Below are positions 1-21,422 of a stretch of 64,000 nt of DNA, piece by piece. The stretch's first letter is position 1. The number at the start of each line of letters is the position of its first letter. The notes beneath the pieces were generated by a model. It saw only the letters and a program-made list of their open reading frames with translations. It was not told where the DNA came from and searched no databases. The position numbers were made by a program, and so were the translations under genes. The stretch lies in assembly GCF_964340395.1 (NCBI RefSeq), contig NC_135553.1, forward strand, positions 25,191,449-25,255,448, written 5' to 3'. This DNA is from Glandiceps talaboti (Eukaryota > Hemichordata > Enteropneusta > Spengelidae).

Positions 1-720
1 TTTTGGTATATTTCCTTGCCAATGTCACTTCTTGTGTACACGGCTTAATAAATAGATAAAATAATAAAATAAATATGTGTGTGTGTACTTTTGATTTACT
101 TTTCTTCTGAAAGTTTGTTGCATCCCATTATCAATTTGAAATGTAGAAAAATGTATGGGCCATTGACAAGACGTTCCACTGAACTATTTCCATGGTCCAC
201 ATCAGATAACAATTGTATATTTCTTTTGTATCCGCATTTGGTATATTTGTATCATCATATGATCATATGTGAGTTCTTTGAAAGTGTAGCTTATTTTTAT
301 CATAAGTAAATTTAATTCATTCTGTTTGTTGATGTTCTTTTGCCCTACATTTATAGAAGGTAAACTTATTATCTCTACTATACACGATGAATACAATTGA
401 AATGTGTATTTTCTACTTTGAAGAATAAGAAATAACCTACACTTGGTGGCGCCAAACACAGTGTACTGGTCAGAACAGAACGCCCGGTACCTGGGTGCAG
501 CCGGCCTGTCTAAAATGAACTTTCTAAAGGGTCTCACATAAATTTTGGTGTCTTGGGGTGTCTGGTGAAATCTGCGCATGCGTAGCTTCACTCCCACAGT
601 GCATCGAGCGAAATTTTGGACTAGGAAAGTGTCCTTCAATTTTATCGTTTTACCCGTATTACATTCCATATTTATGCCTAAATAGGTTTAGAGACAAAGA
701 AGAGAGGTCTTTACTGTGAA
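1..720. promoter_or_regulatory. Upstream region and likely promoter/5' UTR of HAPSTR1
   Basis: No gene could be supported in the first 720 bases. The last 250 bases are less AT-rich than the surroundings and contain CG dinucleotides. A palindromic TGCGCATGCG at 573-582 matches the NRF-1 binding consensus, about 140 bases before the HAPSTR1 start codon. NRF-1 sites are typical of TATA-less housekeeping promoters. The transcription start is inferred to lie between about 480 and 700; I see no TATA box at a sensible distance. A 155-codon reading frame on the - strand here has no recognisable protein character. Confidence 0.45.
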
Positions 721-3700
721 ATGTCTGATCAGAAAGACCGACCAGAGGATTCCGTTGGCGAATTATGGGCGTCGAATTGGGAACAACAATGCATAGAACA
801 ACTTGAAAGCGAAGCAAATTTTGATGAACGTTTGTCTGTCGATAGGGAAGAGTCCGCCCAAAAATTATGGCTTTCGTTTCAAAATTCAGCCACTGCTGTC
901 GCTCAACTATATAAAGGTAACGTACTTTATTTCTTTTATTCAAAAATAGCTAAACCAAATAGTATTCTTCGTCTTTGCCTGTGATTTAATGTTCACTTCG
1001 ACATGTTCATTCTCGGTACGTATAATTACACTTACGTCACGTTCGTCATCATATTTACAGATCGTGTATGTCAGCACTCCACTCCGGCAGTCTGGATATC
1101 TTTTCAAACTGCAGCCACGGCAGTGACTCAGCTTTACAAAGGTGAGTGTAGTTTACTTGACCTATTGCGACACTGTTGCATCTTTGCGTTGTACTGGGTA
1201 TCCATCTGTTTTTTTATCGATCGATCGATCATCTGTTGACTTGGGAGGAACTCAAATAACAGCTGCTATTAGCGCTCTGCTCTGTTCGTTACTATAATGC
1301 CGGCTTCCGTAATATGTCGGTACCTCAATATTTTGATCATACTGACTCTTGAATCGAGTGTTTGGATAATTAAAATTGTTGGAAAATAATGATGGGCCGT
1401 GATAGAGAATGTCTTTTTAGCGAGATAAAATACGACGACACAACATTCAATGTCGCATTTCAGATCACAGACCCCAGACAAGAAGACAATACACCAGAAG
1501 GCCTATGTACTAAATAACTCGTCATGTTGATGCATTGTTAATGTTATGTCATCGTCAATGTACATAGTCTATTCAAATCTTATTTGATGAGAATCACAAT
1601 TCCAAAAGCTTGACACCGCCGGGACAAAAGATTTTCAGGTCAATATCAATATTGTATTTCACAGAAATCCCTAACCCTGTTCTTGAATTTCATGATGTAG
1701 AACAAAGAGCAGGCTGCTGCCCAGGGCTTTTGTAGACTTGTGGATTCCACAAATGTTACCTTGGGTGAACAGTTACAACAAATGGATTTTATTGTACTAT
1801 TCTTTTATAATTTCAGATTTAGTGGATTGGGAAATTATTATTGGTCAACTAATTGACAAAAAATGGAGTACATGTCATATTCACTCTAATAAGAGTTAGG
1901 AATTTTAGTCAATGAAACTGGAGACAGGTTAATAGATTTAAGACTGTTCCTAATTGAGATTTCCGTTTTGCAACAGATCAGGAACTGATTAAAATCATTT
2001 TCAATTAGAAATATTTTCAGATGTATTCTTTGGGCTTCCTTCAGGAAAGAAACCCAACCAGTACCAATACTAACATGAAGTCTATTTATTTTTTTAGACA
2101 AGTCACATATGATAAAATGCCGTCAATAGTTGACAATAATTCTATGAGTATCTTGATCATTTTTTTTTTGATAGATTGTATTGAATTACAAAGAAGAGGT
2201 ATAGAGTTAGCTATTCAAACAGGGCATCAAAGAAGAACAAGAGACCTGGTAACATGGGCAAAGAAAAAAAGACGTCATATTCGTAGAGAAGATATGTTAG
2301 GATTCCTATGTGGAAAAAGTGTACCTCCAAGGTTAAGACCTACAGCTTTACAACGTAGTAGCTTGGACCGTTCTTCTCCTAGACACCCTAGCAGTGGTTT
2401 TGATCGTAGTTCTCCACGTCATGCCAGTCTATTCACCGATGGGCTGCTATCACCAGATAATGAAATGCAGCCATTTAGAGAGGCATTAGCTTTACAAGGT
2501 AAGATTTCCCTAGTCTTAATCAACAAAGTCACTTCACAAACATTTGTATAAAGAAATAAAATTGAAGGTTAGCGATAGCCATGTGTATTTTTACTATGTT
2601 TTAAAAAAAAAACCAAGTAAATGGTGTTTGCAGTGTTCCCTCTAATGAATGCCAACAATGATAAAAAGTGGGTTGTCTTGTGGGTCACCCCATAGTGAAG
2701 GATAAAAGATCAAATGCTAGTGGGTCACAGGACAACACAGTGTGAGTGACATGTCAGAGTGACTCGGAGGACCTGCAGGTTTTTAGATATCTTTTGAAAA
2801 ATGAAAAGGTGGATGTCACATGCACAGATGGATTTTGAATACCCTGCATTATGTTATTGTTGTTTCATGTTCATAACTTATTGATTTGTTACTCTCATGG
2901 CCTACTGGAAATAGCATCTCTTAGGTGCTGAATAATACTTTGTAGTGTTTTTTTTCACACTTTTGAACATGTGTGTACATGATGCATCTATGAGGTGACA
3001 ATTGTATATAATGACAGTACTTGTAGAATTCTACCCTGTTATCACCTGTATAGATTCTATACAGATATTGTATAGATTCTATACAGGTGATAACATTTTA
3101 GAATTTTACAAGTACATATATGGTAGAAGGTTTCTGTTTGTTAAAATAAAAAGAGACATGAAAAGTGGGTTAAATTGAATCATGTTGTTAAACCTGGTGA
3201 CAAAGAATTTTAGGTCCAGAATTTTGGCTTAGGTCTGTTTAATTGTCTTATATACAAGACTGATCCTATTCAGAGTGCAGACATACTTACTAAAATGTTA
3301 TGTGCTTGTACTGTTGTGCATGTAGTGTGTAAACAGCTTCACCTTTGTGTACAATTATCAATGGCTGACTTGTGCATGGATTTTTCTCCTAGCTGATTTA
3401 GTAGCCCCCCCTCTCCCCCCCCCCCCCCCAGTTAACCAGCTAAACCAGCTCAATGTGTAACACTTTTGTCAGAGCTCACTGTATGTGTGTTGTTCAGTTC
3501 AACCTAGCTCTGGATGTATATGCTATGAGGTTTGACACGATGGGTCCTCCCTATCTCTACCAATGAGACTGCGAACAGATTTCATTCACATGGACTTTGG
3601 GAATAGGAATAAAAACCACCCATACCCTTGCTACTGACTATATAAAATACAGAAATGAACTTTAAATCACTAAATTCAACCTACGTCTTGTCTATTCTGT

Positions 3701-5719
3701 CAATTCTTGTCTTACAGTCACTCTCGTCGCAAAACTTGCCGATGTGACAGCTGCTTAAACTGTACAAGGTTGTGTGCATGTGCAATATTGAGCTAATCTG
3801 TTTGCATGACTTACTGTTGTCCCTTTTGTGGTTTGAGTGAACGTTAGCAAAAAAATGGCAGAATATAAAAGATGTTGGTTGAATTTAGTGATTTAAAGTT
3901 GAATTTCTGTACTTTATGTAGTCATTACATTGGCAAGGATGTAAGTGGTTTTTATTCCCAAAATCTGTGTGAATGAAATCTGTTTGCAGTCTCATTGTTA
4001 GAGATAGGGAGGAACCACAGTAGAGAGGGAAGATGTGTTGAACCTTGTAGCATATACATCCAGAGTTCAACCCTACTGGACAACACATTTTTAGGGCCCC
4101 ATGGGATGGGGGAGGTGGGGGGCACTGTTGGTGTTTCATTGTTGGGCTGTATAAACACAGTTCAATTCAATTGCACTGGACAAAACATTGGTGGTGATTA
4201 TGTATAACTGTTGGGCTGTATGCATGCTGTTATGTTTGATTCACCCTATTGAACAAAACAAATTTTGGTGGCTGGAGGTGACTGGTTTCATCCTGCATTG
4301 ATAGTGAATTACCTGGTTTGTCAGTTGGTCTGAACTTTGTTTATATGTACATATTGTATTAATTTTATTCAGTGGATTTCACAGATATGCAAACAATACC
4401 TTATAATTATTAATGGTAACACTGGTATAAGACTGTGAGCCCTGTATTGATGCCATTTGCCTTTATTTGGAGCATTTACAGTATAAAACTGTGTAAATGC
4501 TATGTGTTATGTGCTATATCATATGTAGATATCCTGAATGTCCTGCACATTTTCAGGAACTGAAATTCAGAATAGTTTTGTTTTTTAGCTGCCAACGAAA
4601 CGGGCACTGCTCAGAAGGGGCTATTACATTGGGTTCCATTCATCTGTGCGTTCCCCCTCACATCTCTGGCATGCACCATCAGATTTCTTCCAAACCTAGT
4701 ACAAGTGTTAACATGCTATTGTAGACATATCCACATGATCATCACTTTTTTTTAGTGATTGAATCGTTGTAAACACATACACACTAGTCTTTTTCAAGAT
4801 CCATGAAATAGGGATTGTGCATCTGAGTCCCAACTGAATTTTTGTTACAGTTCATTGCTATATTTCTTAGGGTGACTCTATTTTTTTCTGTTTCTCATTG
4901 CCTGACTGACCCATATTTTCAGCTCTGACATCAAAATAAAAAAGATTATTTTCGCCTGCCTTTAATATTTTGCAGAACAGTATCCTTTCTGACAAGAATG
5001 AGCAAGTTTCTGGTGGCAATGATGATACTTTTTCACAAACAGAGCATTTCTTTCATGATGGAAGTGATTTGGGAGAGGGGGGGGGGGGACATGCCAGTTG
5101 TGTAGAGAAGCTGGGAAAGGGCTTGTTACCAGGAATCCAATAAAAAGAAGATAGAGAGGGGGAAAAGGAGAGGCAGAGAAACATAAACAAGATGATTTTT
5201 TATTTTTTACTTTTTTTAATCGACCAACTGACCCATAGTTGCTCAGAAAAAGTAATGAGAAACATTAAAAAAAAATAGGGTGACCCTAAGAAACATTTTT
5301 ACATTAGAATAACTCAAGTGAATTTGCAAAGTCATCAGATGTATTCTATTTTTTCATATAAAGATGAAGAGTTATGCTTTCCCCATTATGTCTTTCAGCC
5401 ATCACTGCTGACAGATGTCAAAGATTAAATGAAATAATATAGGTTGATTTAGAATGTGTTTTATGTGCTTATATTTGCAGGTTTAAATGGTGCAATGGCC
5501 AATATTAGTGTAGATAATAACTCTTCAGCATCCAGTGCTCAGGGCAATGTACACTTTGGAAGAAGACGCCATGGTGCTTTTAGTGACAGTCACATTAACC
5601 CAGTGATGAATCCAGAAGAACTGTTTAATATATCTGAATCTAGAAAAAGAAACTCTAACGTTGTATCAACAGATGTTCTGATGGAATCCCCACCTCATAA
5701 ACGTAATCGAATTTTATAG
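721..5719 (+). CDS. HAPSTR1: HAPSTR1 (C16orf72 family), HUWE1-associated stress-response protein, 4 coding exons
   Basis: Exons: 721-916, 1061-1141, 2175-2498, 5481-5719 (all GT-AG, every junction phase 1), giving 279 aa. Family features seen: LWLSFQNSATAVAQLYK at the end of exon 1, then DRVCQ and a second copy FQTAATAVTQLYK in exon 2. Exon 3 has the basic stretch WAKKKRRHIRRED followed by FLCGK and then QPFREALALQG. Exon 4 has LNGAMANISV and a basic C-terminal tail ending HKRNRIL, close to the human HKRNRMI ending. The family (known from human and C. elegans work) binds the ubiquitin ligase HUWE1 and modulates stress signalling in the nucleus; the basic motifs fit nuclear localisation. Exon 3 carries a lineage-specific Ser/Arg/Pro-rich insert (SSPRH repeats). 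The start is the only ATG in frame before the conserved block and begins MSDQKDRPED. A poly(A) signal follows at 5977-5982. Confidence 0.95.
3017..3115. repeat. 99-bp near-palindrome
   Basis: Two inverted arms of about 45 bases start at GTACTTGTAGAATTCTA and end at TAGAATTTTACAAGTAC, with the internal arms reading CACCTGTATAGATTCTATA and its complement. The centre is only about 8 bases, so the RNA or single strand could form a long hairpin. It looks like a small foldback element or MITE; no target duplication was resolved. Confidence 0.7.
3495..4075. repeat. Long inverted repeat (arms about 190-210 bp) in HAPSTR1 intron 3
   Basis: The segment 3495-3705 is repeated in reverse complement at about 3855-4075. 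Matching landmarks are CTGGATGTATATGCT against AGCATATACATCCAG, CAGATTTCATTCACA against its complement, and AAATCACTAAATTCAAC against GTTGAATTTAGTGATTT. The loop is about 150 bases. The arms are diverged, so the element is old. Structure suggests a foldback transposon; the family is unknown. Confidence 0.8.
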
Positions 5720-5976
5720 TACCGATGATATCCAGTGTGTGATACTTGAATCATCTCAGTCTAGTGAGTAATAGTCAGGTATTACTCCTGTGGGATATTG
5801 TAATATATAGAGTAAACCAAGACTGCAAAGTAGGGGAATGGCCAGTTTGGATTAATATTACAGTAATGTGTTTGGTGTAACATTTCTTTCTTTCTTTTCT
5901 GATGCCAAATGGCAGATTTGGCATCAGTCACTGTGCTGCATCAATGTTCACTTGCACCAACTATCATAAGCTTCAC

Positions 5977-5982
5977 AATAAA
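5977..5982 (+). terminator. Poly(A) signal of HAPSTR1
   Basis: AATAAA lies about 258 bases after the HAPSTR1 stop codon and is the first canonical hexamer on this strand downstream of it. It defines a short 3' UTR of about 280 bases. Confidence 0.65.
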
Positions 5983-6184
5983 ATATTTTGTTTCAGTTTA
6001 TACTATGCTTGTTTCTTCTCTGCTATTGGAATGATGTGTTGTATGCCATGTCTTGATATACATACTGTCACTACTACTGATGAGTGGCATATGGTAATCA
6101 TTGTGATACAGAGACTCTGAAAGCTGTGTGTGTGTGTGTGTGAGTGTAAACAACTTCAAAGTAAAAAGAACTGCCAGACTGGTT

Positions 6185-6760
6185 GCAATGATATTTGGTG
6201 GGTATAATTACCTTGGGTGTCTAGTTGGGAAATTGTTCAAATCAAAATGATCTTGCCATGGGTGTGTGATTTGGTCAAAAAATGTGATTTTTTGTCAAAA
6301 AACTAAAAAACTACTGGGCAGGTCAGTCTGAAATTTAATGGGAACATTCTAGGGTGTTTAGATTATGAATTGTTCATGACATGATGATCCCATCAGTGAT
6401 AGGCAAATTAGGTTGAAAATGTGTCATTTTGGTCAGAAATCTATAATTCCAATATAATTCAGCAGATTGGGTTGAAATTTGGTTGGGAACATTCTTAGTG
6501 GTGTTTAGATTAATATTTGTTCATGACATGATGATTCCATCAGTAATGTGCAACTTAGGGCTAAAAATGTGTCTTTTTGGTAAAATATCTATAATTCCAA
6601 AACAACTGAGCAGTTTGGGCTGAAATTTAATGGGATGCATCTTGGCATGTGTAGATGGAGTCATGTTCACAAGGTGATGATCTCATCATTGATATGCAAA
6701 TTAGGTCTAAAAATGTCAATTTTGGTCAAAAACTTGTATATTGAAACTGCATGGTGAAAG
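6185..6760. repeat. Degenerate tandem repeat, unit about 120-130 bp, 4-5 copies
   Basis: Recurring phrases include TTGTTCATGACATGATGAT, AATGTGTCATTTTGGTCA, CTATAATTCCAA and GGGAACATTCT, in the same order each time. Copies are strongly diverged. A similar fragment is present at about 49795-49945, so this is a dispersed family with internal repetition. Confidence 0.7.
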
Positions 6761-8215
6761 GGGTTGAAACTTGGTAGGGATGTTTCTGAAGGTGTTATTC
6801 TGCAGTTATTGTTGAAAACATTTTGACACAATTGGCCCTAGCAACCATGTACATGCCCTTAGCAACTGAAATGATGCATATTACAAAGATAAAGGATGGG
6901 TAGGTAAGTGAATACAGATTCAAAAAATGTATGCAAATATGCCAAGCAACAAGACCACGTCCATAGCAACAGCCAAATACAGTTGTGCTACACTGCCATT
7001 GAAACTATTTTCTAAGAAATTTGACTGACCAATAGTCGAATGCACATGCCATGTTTTACCCGGTCTATACTCCATGCCATAATGAAAGTTTGAGATACTT
7101 CTTGCTACCACTAGCCTAAACATGTAAACACAGCATGGAAAGTAAGCCATACCAGTCAGTGAAAACAAGGCTGTTTTTATTTCTAAGGATTAGCACACTG
7201 CAGATACTATAGAAAAAGCAACTCCAATATAAGTCTTGAACATGACATGCTGCTCTCATATATCTAACATCAAACAATTCGTGGGAGTATGACAAAAGTC
7301 AGACTCAATAGTGTATTGTTTTATCTGGGAGTTTGGTTTTAGTGATGGTAAAATTAACTTGGTAAGTTGCAAAATCTAGCCCTGTTTGGTATCGGATCAT
7401 GAAATGTAACAGAAAGAGTAACTATGGTATACAGTATCTCATAAAATAGCTGCTACATGTATATGCTTACGAACAAGACAACCATGGTGCAAAATATATG
7501 TAAGCATTTCCTTTTAAGTTGTCTTTCAATCCATCCTCACCCCCGTTTATGTATAAACACATCCAACATATTCAATATAAACTTGTCGAAAAAGTCCACG
7601 TAGGTGTGAAACTAGTCAAAGATATGTCGTTTAATTGTATGCCCTTCCTAAAATTATTTAAAATCACTTTCTACAGCTAAGAAATTTTTCTTAAATACTA
7701 ACAAAATAATGACCCAGGTGATATGACTCAATGTTGTGTTCCAGTCTGTTGAGGCTACTCTCCCTAAGGAAGATATATATCCTGTCAATTCCTCCATGGG
7801 TAGAAATCAAAATATGTTTCCATTATCGAGCAATGTTTTCACTATTTTGATATTAAGGTTTTTCATAAATTGAAAGATTTGTGTTGTGTGTATGCTCCTT
7901 GGGCAAAATTAAAATTAATTGTGAGTTTCCAATAACCCAACTAATTCTAGTCTAAGCTGCCAAAAAAGATGACCAATTCTTTGTCTTCTAAATCCTGACT
8001 TTCATGTGTGTCCCTATTCTTTCCCAAGATGTCTGCCCTGTACATATTTCATCAAACTATCACAGAGGGGTATTCATTCTGACTGATTTTTTGTTTGTTT
8101 TGGGTTGAAGCAATATTTTTCAAAAATAAAAACATAAACTCCCCACCTACCTAGCCTATTTTTGGAAGCCGCAATTATTTTTTTCATGGGCATAAAATTA
8201 ATCTCAGATTCATAA

Positions 8216-8702
8216 TCAGATTCACATTGGAGGACAATATGAGGCTAGTCAAATAGTCTCAAATCATGATAACTACAGAAAAAAGAAGTCAAACAAGAAA
8301 TAATGTCCAGGCTACAGGACATGTTCCCCCTTCAAGCTCGCATGATTGGAAAGGGGATGTCTCAGCTTGCATGGGAAAAATTACCTGAAAATCAGAGATA
8401 TAAGTTTGTTGCCAAGACATTTGTGAGAGGTCAAAGTTCAGCTGTTGTGTTTGTTGGTAGGCACACACTGTTCCAATGATGGAATCTGCATTGTACCTGT
8501 TTAAAAAGATTTCAGTTTTAAAAGTCTGTAGAAATAATATTTTATGATGGGTGAGAAGTGGGACATTTCCTGTAGTACCTATGGTATAATTTCTTGTTGA
8601 ATGGCTTTCATTGGGTGCCATCATGATTTTCTGTATAAGAGGCAGAATCTGAGGCTCAATATGAGACTGGCCTCATTATCCTCCAATGTGAATCTGATTC
8701 TG
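8216..8702. mobile_element. Possible non-autonomous DNA transposon with about 40-bp inverted ends
   Basis: CAGATTCACATTGGAGGA near 8219 is repeated in inverse as TCCTCCAATGTGAATCTG near 8679-8696, and the similarity continues into GAGGC(T/C)AGTC. The 400-base interior carries no transposase. No target-site duplication was resolved, so assignment to a transposon class is inference. Confidence 0.5.
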
Positions 8703-8714
8703 ACACTGCCTTAC

Positions 8715-9240
8715 AAGAAAGCTTGCATGTGATTATATAGGGTTACACACTTGAGTGGAGTCTCTATGTATTGAAGTTTTTGAGTTATATATTACTATAT
8801 ATTTTATCTATTACTCCAAATATGGCTGCCATTCAGTAAAAAGTGATACAAGCATTAAGAGTACACCTTGGGTATATTTCTCTTATATTACCTGTGGACA
8901 TGATTTGAAAAGAAATTGGCAACAAACTGTCGAAGGCCAATGAAAGCTTGTACCTGTGATACCAGGGTGGTAGACACTTGAATGGAGTCTATGTATTACA
9001 GTTTTTGAGTTATATTGTAAATATTGATTCTAAATTACATATCTGGCTGCCATTTGGTCAAATTTGCACATATAAAAAAAACACAAAGTGACGTGCATGT
9101 CCCATGACGTCACCTTTTGCCAGGTTAGAAATTGGATATTGCATGTCAGAGAAATGATGTTATAGACGGACAGACAGAGCACATTGTAATAGTCCTCTGA
9201 AGGGGGATATTGTGTCCCATGAGTGAAATGCCACACCTAC
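8715..9240 (+). repeat. Dispersed composite repeat, copy 1
   Basis: Begins AAGAAAGCTTGCATGTGATT and contains TTTTTGAGTTATAT, ATGGCTGCCATT and GAAATTGGCAACAAA, then a second half-unit with related sequence and a GACGGACAGACAGA tail. The same order of motifs appears at about 48240-48760 and 51571-52345, establishing a dispersed family. The half-units resemble each other, which suggests an ancient dimer. No coding capacity. Confidence 0.75.
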
Positions 9241-10721
9241 ATGGTTTCCGCTGTAACTTCAGGAGATTTACTCATTACAGTGATGTCATTGACTTGGTCA
9301 TTAGTTCATTAGTATTGAGAAGCAATCAGATTGAAACAAGCCAGATCTAGTTGTTATTATATATATGTGTGTGTGTGTGTGTGTGTGCAGAATAAATTAA
9401 TCCAAATATGAATCATGCAATACTGTTCTTTTTCAAAACACCAATACCAAAGAAATCAGGCTTACTTCACAGCCAATGTACATTTCTTCAACAGAAAATT
9501 ATGTTTTCACCATAAATGTACGCATGTAGTCTGTCATGCATATTCTGTTTCTACTTTTCATACAATATGCTGCATTATTGTTACTACAGCAACAGAATAT
9601 CAATAGGCAACATGAAAATGGGAGAATCATTATTACATGTAGCAGTATGTGTAATTATAACATACTTCCTCCATTTCAATGTGTGATATACATTGTCCAT
9701 TTCTCATGGGTTGAAAATTTCCCTGTTGAACACTACGTGACAATGTCTATCATGCATTGAAACCAATCCTAATGACTGGTGACATCAAACATGCATGTTT
9801 TGATGGAGGTATGAAATGTTTTTCATAACGGACAAATCTACATGTAACGTCACTGGCTATAGATGGTGTAGACACAGTAGTCTTGCACTTTTTGAAAGAC
9901 AACTTGCAACCCTAGCATCAGAAAAGGACTTGGACAAGAACAAATGTGGTAAATAAAAGGAGCAAGGTTTGCAGATTCTAGTATTACTTTTGGTAAAACT
10001 GTTGTTGTGCATTACTATCTCAGGAAATGTACTCATTACTGTACAATTTTTAGATATACAGTCCAGGATATGAATGTTACAAACACAGGTTGTGTTACTC
10101 CTGCAACAACATATCCAAGTTTCCCTTAAGCCTGTGTCACCCTAACATATTTTGAAACAAACTGTGGTGGGTTGACCATCAGAGCCCCCCCCCCCCCCCC
10201 CCCCCCCCAGTGAGTGGATGCATGTCGCCATAGTAACCAGTCAGCATGTGTATAGTGCAGTCATAGAGTTGGGATAAGGTTCAATTTTGCTATTAGGATG
10301 TCTGATAGTCAGTCCAAAGGGGGGATAAATGACCACAGCTCATGTTTCATCACAGACTGATTTCATATTAAAGGGACTTCACATTTTTAATTTCAATGAA
10401 TTAAGTACATGTATCATCAACACCATGTATTTCATACAGCAATAGGGAGAGGGTCTGGACCAAATAATAATGATCTGTAAAAGTGAGGGCAAAGGGGGAA
10501 AAGTGAAAGCAATACATTGCCAGCCATCCAAGGTCATGCACTATACAATCATAGCCATCGTAAGCAACCTGTTGGCCTTATATAACGTGCACTCATCGCA
10601 AGAAATCTGTTGCCCTCAGATCGGTTTTTGAGAGTGCAGTCATATACAAAACCTAGATGAGGTGGGAGGTGGGGGGAGGATTTGACAAATTGAACACACA
10701 ACCTTTGGAGTTTTTCTACTC

Positions 10722-10961
10722 TTTATTTCAAAGACTATGGAAAAGGAAGTCTGGAACATAAAAAAAGTCAACAAAAACTTTGCATTATGACAAGTAGACA
10801 TCTTGGACTTCAGTATAAAGTCATCACATTATGACCACTTTATTTGTATCTTGGTCTTATGAAACAACACAACAGGAACATACTGAAGGCATCATTTTTT
10901 TCCTCTGAATACAACAAAAAGTTTTCACTGACATGATTATTAAACCTTATTTTCATTTATT
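10722..10961 (-). terminator. Candidate poly(A) signals of U2AF2
   Basis: On the - strand, AATAAA occurs at 10956-10961 and again at 10722-10727, about 170 and 400 bases beyond the U2AF2 stop codon. The first one is the simplest 3' end; the second could give a longer alternative 3' UTR. Which is used cannot be told from sequence. Confidence 0.45.
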
Positions 10962-11127
10962 TTTTTATCAAGAGACAAATATTTCATACATAAAGCATAC
11001 ACTGATACAACACTAAAGACTTCCTTCAAATGTAATAAACTATACAGAGACATTGGGAAAAAATTAAGTCAAGCTTTTAAAAATTGTGCACTTTAAAGTC
11101 AAAGCCACAAGAAGAACAACAGTGAAA

Positions 11128-21098
<9,971 letters not shown>

Positions 21099-21422
21099 CT
21101 CCTTTTAGCTTACACCATCTGGAGTCTTTCTGTAAATGCAAAGAATAAATGTGAAGAAACGACAAAAAAAGGCAGCGTGCAATATGGCTTCTCAGTTGAA
21201 TTACCCACAATGATTTGCGACAGCAAGTATCCCATCATACCTTGCGAGTTAGCTGGCGAGCCGCTTCCGGTATGAAAGTAGGGCGAGCGGAAACAGCACA
21301 TGTCAATGTCCAATTATTACACTACAGTATGGATCCTGGACAAAAAGAGCATTATATTGTGTCAGTGAATCTTGCAAGTTAAAATTGCCATAACTTATAA
21401 AATACTATTCATGTACAGCATT
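21099..21422. promoter_or_regulatory. Bidirectional promoter between U2AF2 and XPO6
   Basis: The two start codons face away from each other only 324 bases apart. The interval is CG-richer than its surroundings and includes ACCGGAAGCGG read on the - strand (21261-21271), a good ETS-family site. Head-to-head pairs of housekeeping genes with ETS sites are a well-known promoter class. No TATA box is obvious. Exact transcription starts are unknown. Confidence 0.6.

Larger units (their letters stand above)
2499..5480. other. HAPSTR1 intron 3: non-coding, repeat-bearing
   Basis: A 3-kb intron without convincing coding potential. It contains a possible degenerate hAT-type end (CAGTGTTCCCTCTAAT, starting 2631), a perfect-ended palindrome at 3017-3115, a poly-C run near 3407-3430, a long inverted repeat at about 3495-4075 and a poly-G run near 5078. 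The rest appears to be unique AT-rich sequence. Confidence 0.6.
5983..10720. other. Intergenic region between HAPSTR1 and U2AF2
   Basis: No gene is supported here. The region holds a degenerate ~130-bp internally repetitive element (6185-6760), a possible TIR element (8216-8702), two halves of a dispersed repeat (8715-9240), a GT run at 9366-9388 and a poly-C run near 10187-10208. Short reading frames inside these repeats have no protein-family character. Confidence 0.55.

Noticed and set aside
202-669. 155-codon - strand frame at the left end
   Set aside because: No family resemblance, overlaps the HAPSTR1 5' region, and composition looks like random AT-rich translation.
2631-2760. Third hAT-type MITE in HAPSTR1 intron 3
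   Set aside because: The left end CAGTGTTCCCTCTAAT fits, but I found no matching right end or target duplication.
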